A stretch of 8,703 nt of DNA, taken from assembly GCA_009889685.1 (NCBI GenBank), contig WTZT01000024.1, positions 1 through 8,703 on the forward strand, given 5' to 3'. Within the stretch, counting starts at the first letter, position 1. Every line of letters starts with the position of its first letter. The stretch is from Candidatus Hikarchaeia archaeon HikBin4 (GTDB lineage: Archaea; Halobacteriota; Halobacteria; Halobacteriales; Hikarchaeaceae). Below, piece after piece: positions 1 through 5,496 of this stretch. Both the position numbers and the translations under genes were made by a program. The notes beneath the pieces are model-generated. The model had not been told where the DNA came from. It ran no database searches and saw nothing but the letters and a program-made list of their open reading frames with translations.

Positions 1-59
1 GTTTAATATAATATAGTGCGTGTATGGTGGTTGGTCAATGCTCAGTCTATCAGTCCACT

Positions 60-91
60 GGCCATCTCCCTGATATAATTATATAGTATAT
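60..91 (+). repeat. Left direct repeat flanking the MORN gene
   Basis: It begins GGCCATCT and contains a 22-bp stretch (70-91) that matches 292-313 at 20 of 22 positions. It lies 17 bp beyond the MORN stop codon. Together with the copy at 286-313 it brackets the gene in direct orientation. Confidence 0.6.
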
Positions 92-108
92 GTTACGATA
101 TCAATTAA

Positions 109-270
109 TTACTCGCCTTTATTTTTGTATAGAAATTCACCTTCTTCCCAAATACCTTCCAATTGGTCACCGAAACTCGTGGTGTAAGTCCCTTGACCAT
201 GGGGCTTACCATCTTCCATTTCACCCACATATTCGTCACCATTTGGGTAAGTGTAAGTGTCTTTTACCAT
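109..270 (-). CDS. Small MORN-repeat protein (53 aa)
   Basis: I found this 53-aa ORF by reading the minus strand from the ATG at 270. It begins MVKDTYTYPNGDEYVGEMED. Residues 8-30 form a clear MORN motif (YPNG..YVGE...GK.HGQGTYT), and residues 33-45 resemble a degenerate second one (FGD.LEGIWEEGEF). MORN repeats are short beta-hairpin modules. In other organisms they serve as lipid- or protein-binding scaffolds, or are simply repeats of unknown role. At 53 aa this is much shorter than typical MORN proteins, so it may be a micro-protein or the remnant of a larger one. No signal peptide or membrane segment is visible. Seven of nine glycines use GGT, whereas the cetZ operon prefers GGA and GGG, which hints at transfer. 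An AT-rich box at 298-307 sits about 32 nt upstream. The gene lies between two near-identical AT-rich direct repeats. The MORN call is firm; a function cannot be assigned. Confidence 0.72.
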   Translation of the reverse strand: MVKDTYTYPNGDEYVGEMEDGKPHGQGTYTTSFGDQLEGIWEEGEFLYKNKGE

Positions 271-285
271 GATTGATACTTGATA

Positions 286-313
286 GGCCGTCTGAGATAA
301 TAATATAGTATAT
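286..313 (+). repeat. Right direct repeat flanking the MORN gene
   Basis: It begins GGCCGTCT and then matches the left copy at 20 of 22 positions over 292-313. Read on the minus strand it also supplies the AT-rich sequence TATATTATTA, about 32 nt upstream of the MORN ATG, so it may double as that gene's promoter. Confidence 0.6.
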
Positions 314-330
314 CAATCAATCAATCAATC
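313..330 (+). repeat. (TCAA)n tetranucleotide microsatellite
   Basis: Four full TCAA units followed by TC directly abut the right flanking repeat. Such runs are prone to slippage. No reading frame passes through it that I would call real. Confidence 0.7.
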
Positions 331-342
331 GAACGAATCCTG

Positions 343-371
343 CTTGTGTATAATTAAATATAATAAAGGGT
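343..371 (+). repeat. AT-rich interspersed repeat, copy 1 of a 29-30 bp set
   Basis: It opens with CTTGTGTATAAT and closes with TAATAAAGGGT. It aligns along its whole length with 413-441 and 476-505: CTYGTGTA at one end, AGGGT at the other, and an AT-only middle. Confidence 0.6.
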
Positions 372-412
372 CGATGTCCGTCCGTCACCCCAGACCAACT
401 CTGACACTTAGC

Positions 413-441
413 CTCGTGTAATATAGATTATATTAAAGGGT
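413..441 (+). repeat. AT-rich interspersed repeat, copy 2 of a 29-30 bp set
   Basis: It opens with CTCGTGTAATAT and closes with TATTAAAGGGT. It lies 41 bp after copy 1 and 34 bp before copy 3. The intervening GC-richer spacers do not match each other convincingly. Confidence 0.6.
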
Positions 442-475
442 GCGTGCGGAGGACGAACTCCCAGTCAGATATTCA

Positions 476-505
476 CTTGTGTATAATATAGTATACTATA
501 GGGGT
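476..505 (+). repeat. AT-rich interspersed repeat, copy 3, with a perfect palindrome
   Basis: It opens with CTTGTGTATAAT and closes with CTATAGGGGT. It contains the perfect 14-bp palindrome TATAGTATACTATA (487-500), which could form a short hairpin or be a dyad-symmetric protein site. Confidence 0.6.
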
Positions 506-580
506 GATGGTTGGCGGTGCTGTGATCCGCACTAGCCGGAGTCTCATTTTGTTGAGTCATGGTTTCCTTGCGACATGTGC

Positions 581-590
581 AGGATATATA
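581..590 (-). promoter_or_regulatory. Candidate archaeal TATA box, minus strand
   Basis: On the minus strand this reads TATATATCCT, centred about 26 nt upstream of an ATG at 560, the same spacing seen ahead of ubiD-family, VOC and tmk. That ATG opens only a 31-codon ORF (560-465) starting MTQQNETPASADH, which runs through repeat copy 3. The transcript could therefore be a micro-ORF, a non-coding RNA or nothing. Confidence 0.3.
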
Positions 591-592
591 CG

Positions 593-609
593 CCCCGACG
601 ATTTCGGGG
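593..609. terminator. GC-rich hairpin beyond the ubiD-family gene
   Basis: CCCCGA (593-598) pairs with TCGGGG (604-609) across a 5-nt loop. It lies about 80 nt downstream of the ubiD-family stop on that gene's strand, so it could shape that transcript's 3' end. It also abuts the minus-strand TATA box at 581-590, so an operator role is equally possible. No long T-run follows. Confidence 0.25.
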
Positions 610-689
610 GAATTTACCTGAAATGGCGTGATTTAGTGGTAAAATCGTTGTTGGGTTCTGTACAGAAAGCTTGTATACTGCTCCTCCCA

Positions 690-2150
690 CTATCGCAAAT
701 TGTCGAAGAGACCAGGGAATTTTTTAGAAACTTTCTCGCGTAATTCGGGGCTAACTCGGACGACTTCGGGGTATTCGTCTCGGGCTTCATAAAGTTTTGT
801 TGCATCAATAACAACTCGGGCATTATAGTATCCTTTTTCGGGGGACCCTCTGCCACCGGGGTAGATATAATCATAAGGTATGGGGTCGTAGCTTGCGCCC
901 AAAGTGTAGTCTTCTATATGAATGTCACGAGGTGGGTGGACGCGAGTCCCAAGAGCCCAGATAACATCTGCCCTATCGAAAACGTCGACATCGTCATCGA
1001 CGACTATTATGTATTTTCCCAAGAATACGTTTTGTGGCATCTGGCTGACCAATTGTCCTACTTGTTTTGCATGGCCCGCGTACTCTTGTTTTATAGAAAC
1101 TATGACCCATAATCGGGTTGCTCCAGCAGGATCGCACCATACATCTTTGATTCCGGGTACGCCTAATTCTTCTAGGGCATTTGCTATGTTTGCGGATCGA
1201 ATTGGACACCTGAAATAGGTTTCTTCTGCAGGGGGTTTTGCAGAGGGGGAACCAGTTAATATGGGATTGTTTCGATAGTAAATTCGTTCTACATCAACTA
1301 CCATTTCTTCTTTTTCGCCCCCAGCGTAATATCCAAGAAATTCCCCATAAGGACCTTCTAATCGAGTTTTATTGGGGGGGATATATCCCTCAAGTACTAT
1401 TTCGGCGTTTGCAGGAATGAGAAGCCCAGTTAGTTGACTCTTTATGACTTCTACTGGTTTTCCACGCCACCACCCCACAAAGTCATATTCGCAGACCCCA
1501 TGAGGTATTTCTACAGAAGAAGCCCAATATAATTCAGGGTTTACGCCGCAAACGATTGCAATGGGACAAGGTTCACCGCGGTCGTGGTACTTTTCCATGT
1601 GTTCCCGGCCATGTTTACCACGAGAAGCGAGCATGCCTACTTCATTTTTAGTATGAATCATAGAGCGGTAAGTGCCTACATTCACCCAGCCGGTGTCGGG
1701 ATCTTGGGTGATGACAAGATCTGCAGTTCCTATGTACTTTCCACCATCTTTTTCATGCCATAATGGAGAGGGAAAAGTAGTCACATCTACGTCTTTTCCT
1801 TCTTGAATATTTTCCAATATAGGACCACTTTTTACTACTTTTGGGGGAAGTTCGGCTCGATTTTTGAGTTTATTCTGAATTCCTTTTGTGGTTTCTTTCA
1901 GAGTATAGTTTGGATTGAATCCAAATGTCAATGCTATCCGGGCAGGAGAACTAAGTAGACAAGAAAGTACCCGATAGCCTGAGGGGTATCCAGGAATGTC
2001 GTCGAAAAGTACCGCTTCAGATCCGGGGTTGCTCTGATATACATCGCTGATCGCGCCAATATCTTCTTCGATGTTTGCACCAGAGACCTTCTTTAAATCA
2101 CCGAGTGCATCTACAGCTCCGATCCATTCTCGTAGATCCAAAAATGCCAT
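690..2150 (-). CDS. UbiD-family prenylated-FMN-dependent decarboxylase
   Basis: A 486-aa protein of normal length for UbiD enzymes, which reversibly decarboxylate aromatic or alpha,beta-unsaturated acids with prenylated FMN and a divalent metal. By comparison with fungal Fdc1, the cofactor/metal ligands are present: N157, H180 (18 residues after R162, as in Fdc1) and E221. The catalytic Arg-Glu-Glu set is also complete as R162, E265 and E270 (within RLEGPYGEF). The enzyme therefore looks active. The chosen start is the ATG at 2150 (MAFLDLREW), which matches the family N-terminus. An in-frame ATG at 2261 would add 37 unrelated residues and run into the divergent gene. CATATTTT at 2173-2180 lies about 26 nt upstream, suggesting a leaderless transcript. 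The substrate cannot be read from sequence; quinone-pathway, isoprenoid (anhydromevalonate phosphate) and aromatic acids are all possible. No UbiX-type prenyltransferase, needed to make the cofactor, is in the window. Confidence 0.93.
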   Translation of the reverse strand: MAFLDLREWIGAVDALGDLKKVSGANIEEDIGAISDVYQSNPGSEAVLFDDIPGYPSGYRVLSCLLSSPARIALTFGFNPNYTLKETTKGIQNKLKNRAELPPKVVKSGPILENIQEGKDVDVTTFPSPLWHEKDGGKYIGTADLVITQDPDTGWVNVGTYRSMIHTKNEVGMLASRGKHGREHMEKYHDRGEPCPIAIVCGVNPELYWASSVEIPHGVCEYDFVGWWRGKPVEVIKSQLTGLLIPANAEIVLEGYIPPNKTRLEGPYGEFLGYYAGGEKEEMVVDVERIYYRNNPILTGSPSAKPPAEETYFRCPIRSANIANALEELGVPGIKDVWCDPAGATRLWVIVSIKQEYAGHAKQVGQLVSQMPQNVFLGKYIIVVDDDVDVFDRADVIWALGTRVHPPRDIHIEDYTLGASYDPIPYDYIYPGGRGSPEKGYYNARVVIDATKLYEARDEYPEVVRVSPELREKVSKKFPGLFDNLR

Positions 2151-2254
2151 GGTGTTTTTGAAGCAGCTTGAGAAAATATGAATTGTGATTTGATAAGGGG
2201 TGGAAAACAAAGACCAAAACTCTTTTTCTGTACGTTTAATAGTTAGTATACAGA
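2151..2254. promoter_or_regulatory. Divergent promoter region, ubiD-family / OCD-family genes
   Basis: This 104-bp gap separates two divergent ATGs. On the minus strand CATATTTT (2173-2180) is at TATA-box distance from the ubiD-family start. On the plus side TTTAATAG (2235-2242) is AT-rich but only about 17 nt from the ATG at 2255, so that promoter is not clear. There is no Shine-Dalgarno sequence before either start. Confidence 0.4.
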
Positions 2255-3340
2255 ATGGCAATTCTTATCGATAACGAAACTGCTGAAAAAGTTTTGAGTA
2301 TTGCAGATGCGGTGGAAGTGATAGAAAAAGCATTTGTTGAATTAGGTAGAGGGGATGCGGCTTTTCAACCTAGAACTGACATACTTTCGCCAGTGGTGGG
2401 GAAAGGTGAATTGGATTATTATTGGTGGCATTCACTTATAGGTGCGACTTTAGATCCTCCAAGACTAGCATTTCGTTTTGTATCAGATGTGTATAGTTGG
2501 AGAAGGGATAAAGAAGGTAAGTTGAGAGAGACGCAGTATAATGTGGAAGAAGGAAAATCAATGGGATTTGTTTTACTTTTTGATTCCACGAGTGGTGAAA
2601 TAATAGGATTATTAAATGATGAGGCGTTGCAGCATGCAAGAGTTGGTGCTACGGCGGGTGTGGCTTGTAAATATCTCTCTAAAAAGGATGCGGATACGGT
2701 TGGAATGATTGGTTCGGGCGGCATGGCGAGGGCGTATTTAGAATCATTTTCGGTTGTAAGAGAACTGAATCGGGTGAAAGTTTACTCGCCTACAAGTAGT
2801 CACAGAGAAAGATTTGCGGAAGAAATGGGTTCTCGCCTTGGTATAGATGTGATACCTGTTTCCTCACCGAAAAAAGCGGTAGAAAATACAGACATAGTGG
2901 CAACATGCACAAATGCTGGTGCACCCGTGTTTACAGAAGATTTTGTATCAGAGGGGATGTTTCTAGTAGATACTAAGAGTAATGAGGTTTCGCCTGAAGC
3001 TGAGTCTATGTTTGACAAGATAGTAGGGACGACCAGAGAAGGATATCTTGCGTCGGAAGATTATGTTGTTGGACAGAAAGATTTGCTTGAAAAGCATAAA
3101 CAACTCCATGGGAAGAGTGGATTTGAAATGAAAGAATACGTTACGTTGAGTGAAATCATTCAAAATGCTTCGATGGGGAGAAATAAAAAAGAGGAATCGG
3201 TCTACTTTCATAATCGGTCCACTGGCATCCAATTTGCTGCTATTTGCGACCTAGTTCATCGTCGTAGTGTAGAAAATGGACTTGGAAATGAAGTTCCTCT
3301 GGAGTGGTTTCAACAAGATCTAAATCGATCGTATTCATAA
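2255..3340 (+). CDS. Ornithine cyclodeaminase / mu-crystallin family NAD(P)-dependent protein
   Basis: A 361-aa protein of the OCD/mu-crystallin superfamily, whose members act on amino acids or cyclic imines with NAD(P). The N-terminal half carries the family substrate-side segment ending in ALQHARVGATAG, with R129 at the position that normally binds the carboxylate. The dinucleotide-binding motif is G150-MIGSGGMA (residues 150-158). In true ornithine cyclodeaminases the segment after GM (near residues 234-250 here) reads like NAVGGDCPGK with a catalytic Asp. Here my alignment puts N243 in that place (DTKSNEVSP), so ornithine cyclodeamination is unlikely. Amino-acid dehydrogenase or ketimine reductase activity is more plausible. 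The protein is longer than the usual 310-350 aa, with extra sequence around residues 75-100 and 270-315. The start is the ATG four codons before the conserved DNETAEKVL. It is divergent from the UbiD-family gene, which may indicate a shared pathway (inference). Confidence 0.85.
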   Translation: MAILIDNETAEKVLSIADAVEVIEKAFVELGRGDAAFQPRTDILSPVVGKGELDYYWWHSLIGATLDPPRLAFRFVSDVYSWRRDKEGKLRETQYNVEEGKSMGFVLLFDSTSGEIIGLLNDEALQHARVGATAGVACKYLSKKDADTVGMIGSGGMARAYLESFSVVRELNRVKVYSPTSSHRERFAEEMGSRLGIDVIPVSSPKKAVENTDIVATCTNAGAPVFTEDFVSEGMFLVDTKSNEVSPEAESMFDKIVGTTREGYLASEDYVVGQKDLLEKHKQLHGKSGFEMKEYVTLSEIIQNASMGRNKKEESVYFHNRSTGIQFAAICDLVHRRSVENGLGNEVPLEWFQQDLNRSYS

Positions 3341-3380
3341 GATCAAGTACTGCGTGATGATTATAACTGATTAAACGGTG

Positions 3381-3803
3381 CTATGGTCGTTCGATTAATT
3401 CGATTATATTTCCGTCTGGATCGTGTAAATTTGCTATTTTTGAACCACTATCTACATAGAGGGGAGGACTTATAAATTCGATATCATCGGAAAGTTTGGA
3501 GTACCAATCATCTATGTCTTCGACTTGGAAACATAAATGTATAAGTCCGGTGTCATGTATCGAAGAAGAAGAGTGCACATTAGTGTTTGGTGGGCTAGAA
3601 TATTCTTTTAACTCGAGTCTTACGACGTCGTTTTCTAAGAAAGCTATTTGAGCATTGACTCCAGTTAGACCAAGAAGTCCATCTTGGGAATCACTGGCTT
3701 TAAACCGTTTTTGTTCTGAAAATCCGAAATGGGTACAATAGAAATTAAGAGATAGTTCTAGGTCGGATACGTTTAGTCCTATATGATCGAGAATTGCGGT
3801 CAT
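3381..3803 (-). CDS. VOC superfamily (glyoxalase I-like) metalloprotein
   Basis: A 140-aa single VOC unit made of two beta-alpha-beta-beta-beta modules (roughly 3-66 and 85-138). The four metal-ligand positions of glyoxalase I are all filled: H7 (LDHIGL), E64 (RLELKEY), H89 (LIHLCF) and E135 (NIIELIE). The C-terminal DPDGNIIELIE is typical of the glyoxalase/lactoylglutathione lyase branch, and the length matches bacterial GloA (about 135 aa). Related folds include methylmalonyl-CoA epimerases and extradiol dioxygenases, so the substrate is uncertain, and haloarchaeal relatives lack glutathione. The ATG at 3803 starts directly at the conserved TAILDHIGLNVSDL. TTTTAAAC at 3827-3834 (GTTTAAAA on the coding strand) is about 27 nt upstream, so the gene may have its own leaderless promoter although it follows tmk by only 37 nt. 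It is convergent with the OCD-family gene across 40 bp. Confidence 0.88.
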   Translation of the reverse strand: MTAILDHIGLNVSDLELSLNFYCTHFGFSEQKRFKASDSQDGLLGLTGVNAQIAFLENDVVRLELKEYSSPPNTNVHSSSSIHDTGLIHLCFQVEDIDDWYSKLSDDIEFISPPLYVDSGSKIANLHDPDGNIIELIERP

Positions 3804-3826
3804 GAATGAAGAGAGAAGGTATTAGA

Positions 3827-3834
3827 TTTTAAAC
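3827..3834 (-). promoter_or_regulatory. TATA-like box for the VOC gene
   Basis: GTTTAAAA on the minus strand, centred about 27 nt before the ATG at 3803. This is the distance expected for transcription starting at or next to the start codon. It sits in the short tmk-VOC gap. Confidence 0.45.
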
Positions 3835-3840
3835 TTATCT

Positions 3841-4419
3841 TTATAGTGAGTTTGCGATACTTTTGATTGCAATTTGAGTCATATCTTTGGGGGGCAAAGT
3901 AGCATCAATACGGATGAATCTATGGGGGTGTTTAGAGATAATTTTTTCATAGTTTTCATGGACCTTTTCCAAGAAAGAAGTTTGTTCAAATTTGTTAGTA
4001 GATCCGCTCCTTTGGGCCCCTAATTCAGGGGGGATGTCGAAATAAAGAGTAAGGTCTGGCAATATAGTCCATGGTTGGTGTATTTTTTCTATATAAGACA
4101 GTGGGTCTTCGATGATGCCGTCTAAAGAAGCAGACTGGTAAGCATACCTAGAGTCGATATATCGATCAGATATGACTAGTTTTCCATCATCAAGTGCAGG
4201 GATAACGGTGGTTTGTAGATGATATGCGTGATCGGCCATATACAAAAATAATTCTGCTAGAGGGTCCGCATTATTTACGTTGATAGAGTTCCGTACTGCA
4301 TCCCCATACCAAGAATCAGTGGGTTCTAGAGTGTATACAGCATTGGGATAGACTTCTTGAAGAGAGGAAATTGTGGTGGTTTTTCCACTTCCATCTATTC
4401 CTTCAAGTGTGACTAGCAT
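3841..4419 (-). CDS. tmk: dTMP kinase (thymidylate kinase)
   Basis: A 192-aa thymidylate kinase that phosphorylates dTMP to dTDP with ATP in dTTP synthesis, a cytosolic enzyme. The P-loop is GIDGSGKTT (7-15). EPTDSWYG (32-39) takes the place of the bacterial REPG motif, as I recall from haloarchaeal homologues. DRY (85-87) is followed by SRYAYQ (90-95), the nucleotide and dTMP-contact segment. The LID region around residues 135-148 holds R137 (QRSGSTNKFEQ). Length is slightly under the usual 200-215 aa but nothing essential is missing. The start MLVTLEG is the standard family N-terminus. AAATTTAA lies about 28 nt upstream, giving a leaderless promoter. It is divergent from the NDUFA9-like gene and upstream of the VOC gene. 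Confidence 0.95.
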   Translation of the reverse strand: MLVTLEGIDGSGKTTTISSLQEVYPNAVYTLEPTDSWYGDAVRNSINVNNADPLAELFLYMADHAYHLQTTVIPALDDGKLVISDRYIDSRYAYQSASLDGIIEDPLSYIEKIHQPWTILPDLTLYFDIPPELGAQRSGSTNKFEQTSFLEKVHENYEKIISKHPHRFIRIDATLPPKDMTQIAIKSIANSL

Positions 4420-4443
4420 GGTTTTGATTAATTCTGAAAAAGG

Positions 4444-4451
4444 TTAAATTT
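4444..4451 (-). promoter_or_regulatory. TATA-like box for tmk
   Basis: AAATTTAA on the minus strand, centred about 28 nt upstream of the tmk ATG at 4419. No ribosome binding site lies between it and the start, in keeping with a leaderless mRNA. Confidence 0.45.
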
Positions 4452-4483
4452 TTGGAAAGAGAAAAGCGAGTTGAAAAGGTACT

Positions 4484-4493
4484 AATTATATTA
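4484..4493 (+). promoter_or_regulatory. TATA-like box for the NDUFA9-like gene
   Basis: AATTATATTA, centred about 32 nt before the ATG at 4520, would give a leader of only a few nucleotides. It shares the 100-bp divergent region with the tmk promoter. Confidence 0.45.
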
Positions 4494-4519
4494 GAATAGG
4501 AAGTATAAGTGGGTAAATA

Positions 4520-5446
4520 ATGAAAATTGTAGTCTTTGGTGGAACGGGTTTCATTGGGAAAGTATTATGTCATGAATTGGCGGGGAGAGATCGGGAGGTA
4601 ATTGCCGTTGGGAAAAAGAAAAATGATCACGAATTTACGGAAGGGTGGGGATTCACAAGAATCCCCTATACACGGGGTATCTTGCATCAACAGGGGGATG
4701 TAGAAGATTATGAATTTGTAGAAAATTGTTTGGATGGAATGGATATTGTATTTAATCTTGTGGCATTGTCTCCACTTTATCAGCCGAGAGGGGGAAATAA
4801 AAAACATGATGAAATCCATAGGAAGGGAACAGAAAATATAGTCCGTGCGGCAGAGAAATGTGGAGTGAAAAGGATGATTCACATGAGTGCGGTAGGGGCG
4901 AGTTCAAATGCAGAAACGGCTTACCTACGTGCAAAGGGAGACGCAGAAAAAATAGTTAAAAAATCTAGTCTCGAGTGGTGTATTTTCCGTCCTTCCGTAG
5001 TATTTGGAAAAGGGGGAGAGTTCATTTCGTTCATAAAGAGAATAGCACCGCCATACATTACTCCACTACCAGGAGGTGGTAAAATGAGATTTGATCCTAT
5101 TTGGGTGAAGGATTTGGTTGATATTATAGCTAATTTCGCAGGGGCAGATTTTGAGAGTGGACAGATTTTTGAGATCGGTGGGCCAGAGGTCATGAGTATG
5201 GCTGAGATTACTAAAACCATTCATTCTGCGAAGGGGAGATCGTGTGTGATAGTTCCAATACCTATGGCTATGCAAAAATATTTAATGGCGATTGCAGAAG
5301 TGGTTCCTAGTGTTTTGCTTCCGTTCGGTAATGACCAGTACAGATCACTCAAACTTGATCCCGTGGCTAAAGGAAATGATGTGGAAAAATTGGGCAAATC
5401 AAAAAAGAGATTAATGACATTGCAGACTTATTTGATGAGAAAATAA
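4520..5446 (+). CDS. NAD(P)-binding atypical SDR, complex I NDUFA9-like
   Basis: A 308-aa Rossmann-fold protein of the extended/atypical short-chain dehydrogenase group, close to the 'complex I NDUFA9 subunit' and NmrA-like branches. The N-terminal glycine motif is GGTGFIG (7-13). The usual downstream landmarks follow: a DVED segment (60-63) after beta-strand 3, NLVAL (79-83), HMSAVGA (121-127) with S123, and YLRAK (135-139), which preserves the Tyr-x-x-x-Lys pair. FRPSVVFG (156-163) and the C-terminal substrate lid complete the fold. Haloarchaeal homologues are commonly annotated this way, but the eukaryotic NDUFA9 role in respiratory complex I should not be transferred. A quinone-, lipid- or sugar-directed oxidoreductase or epimerase is as likely. 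The start MKIVVFGG is the family N-terminus. The gene is monocistronic as far as visible, with a hairpin 31 nt downstream. Confidence 0.88.
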   Translation: MKIVVFGGTGFIGKVLCHELAGRDREVIAVGKKKNDHEFTEGWGFTRIPYTRGILHQQGDVEDYEFVENCLDGMDIVFNLVALSPLYQPRGGNKKHDEIHRKGTENIVRAAEKCGVKRMIHMSAVGASSNAETAYLRAKGDAEKIVKKSSLEWCIFRPSVVFGKGGEFISFIKRIAPPYITPLPGGGKMRFDPIWVKDLVDIIANFAGADFESGQIFEIGGPEVMSMAEITKTIHSAKGRSCVIVPIPMAMQKYLMAIAEVVPSVLLPFGNDQYRSLKLDPVAKGNDVEKLGKSKKRLMTLQTYLMRK

Positions 5447-5476
5447 ACTAGAGAGGGATAAAAAAAGATAAAGGAA

Positions 5477-5496
5477 AGCGTCAGACTACTGGCGTT
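5477..5496 (+). terminator. Stem-loop downstream of the NDUFA9-like gene
   Basis: AGCGTCAG (5477-5484) pairs with CTGGCGTT (5489-5496) around an ACTA loop. The stem is 8 bp and includes two G-U pairs. It starts 31 nt after the stop codon. There is no adjacent T-run; six Ts occur later at 5552-5557, which is the more typical archaeal termination signal. Terminator function is tentative. Confidence 0.35.

Larger units (their letters stand above)
1..505. repeat. Array of degenerate AT-rich interspersed repeats with a MORN gene embedded
   Basis: Six AT-rich blocks of about 20-30 bp lie in the same orientation on the plus strand. They begin near 1 (possibly cut by the window edge), 60, 286, 343, 413 and 476. 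They share a core resembling ATAATATAGTATA and are separated by more GC-rich stretches of about 20-45 bp, except where the MORN gene fills the gap. ATATAGTATA occurs exactly three times (81-90, 303-312, 486-495). Core-to-core steps are about 67, 225, 49, 69 and 65 bp. The copies are too divergent for CRISPR repeats and I see no match to known IS ends. They could be a small non-autonomous mobile or cassette repeat, iterons, or a run of promoter/terminator elements. The repetition is visible directly; its function is unknown. Confidence 0.6.
271..689. other. Long region without a confident gene: repeats, palindromes and a TATA box
   Basis: Between the MORN gene and the ubiD-family stop codon I see no convincing protein gene. 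The stretch holds a (TCAA)4 tetranucleotide run at 313-328, four AT-rich repeat blocks (286-313, 343-371, 413-441, 476-505), a 14-bp perfect palindrome TATAGTATACTATA at 487-500, and a TATA-like box at 581-590 on the minus strand. It also holds a stem CCCCGA/TCGGGG at 593-609 and a 12-bp palindrome TTCTGTACAGAA at 656-667. No tRNA T-loop signature was found on either strand. Confidence 0.5.

Noticed and set aside
90..272. Plus-strand 60-codon ORF rich in His and Leu
   Set aside because: It is the antisense of the MORN gene, whose minus-strand reading has a clear family motif.
374..421. 15-codon ORF in a repeat spacer (MSVRHPRPTLT...)
   Set aside because: It is too short, has no ribosome binding site, and ends in the next repeat.
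343..505. CRISPR array
   Set aside because: The repeats are only loosely similar, AT-rich and just three in number, with spacers of differing length and no cas genes in the window.
500..620. tRNA or other structured RNA gene
   Set aside because: The GC-rich stretch has local stems but no T-loop GGTTCRANYCC-like sequence and no cloverleaf pairing on either strand.
504..743. Plus-strand 79-codon ORF starting MMVGGAVIRTS
   Set aside because: It runs from a repeat copy into the antisense of the ubiD-family 3' end, has no recognisable motif and no promoter at a sensible distance.
2151..2261. 37-residue N-terminal extension of the UbiD-family protein
   Set aside because: It has no family similarity and overlaps the divergent gene start. 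MAFLDLREW at 2150 is the normal family start and has a well-placed TATA-like box.
4565..5275. Several minus-strand ORFs of 60-105 codons under the NDUFA9-like gene
   Set aside because: They are shadow frames of a gene with a complete Rossmann motif set; their translations show no family features.
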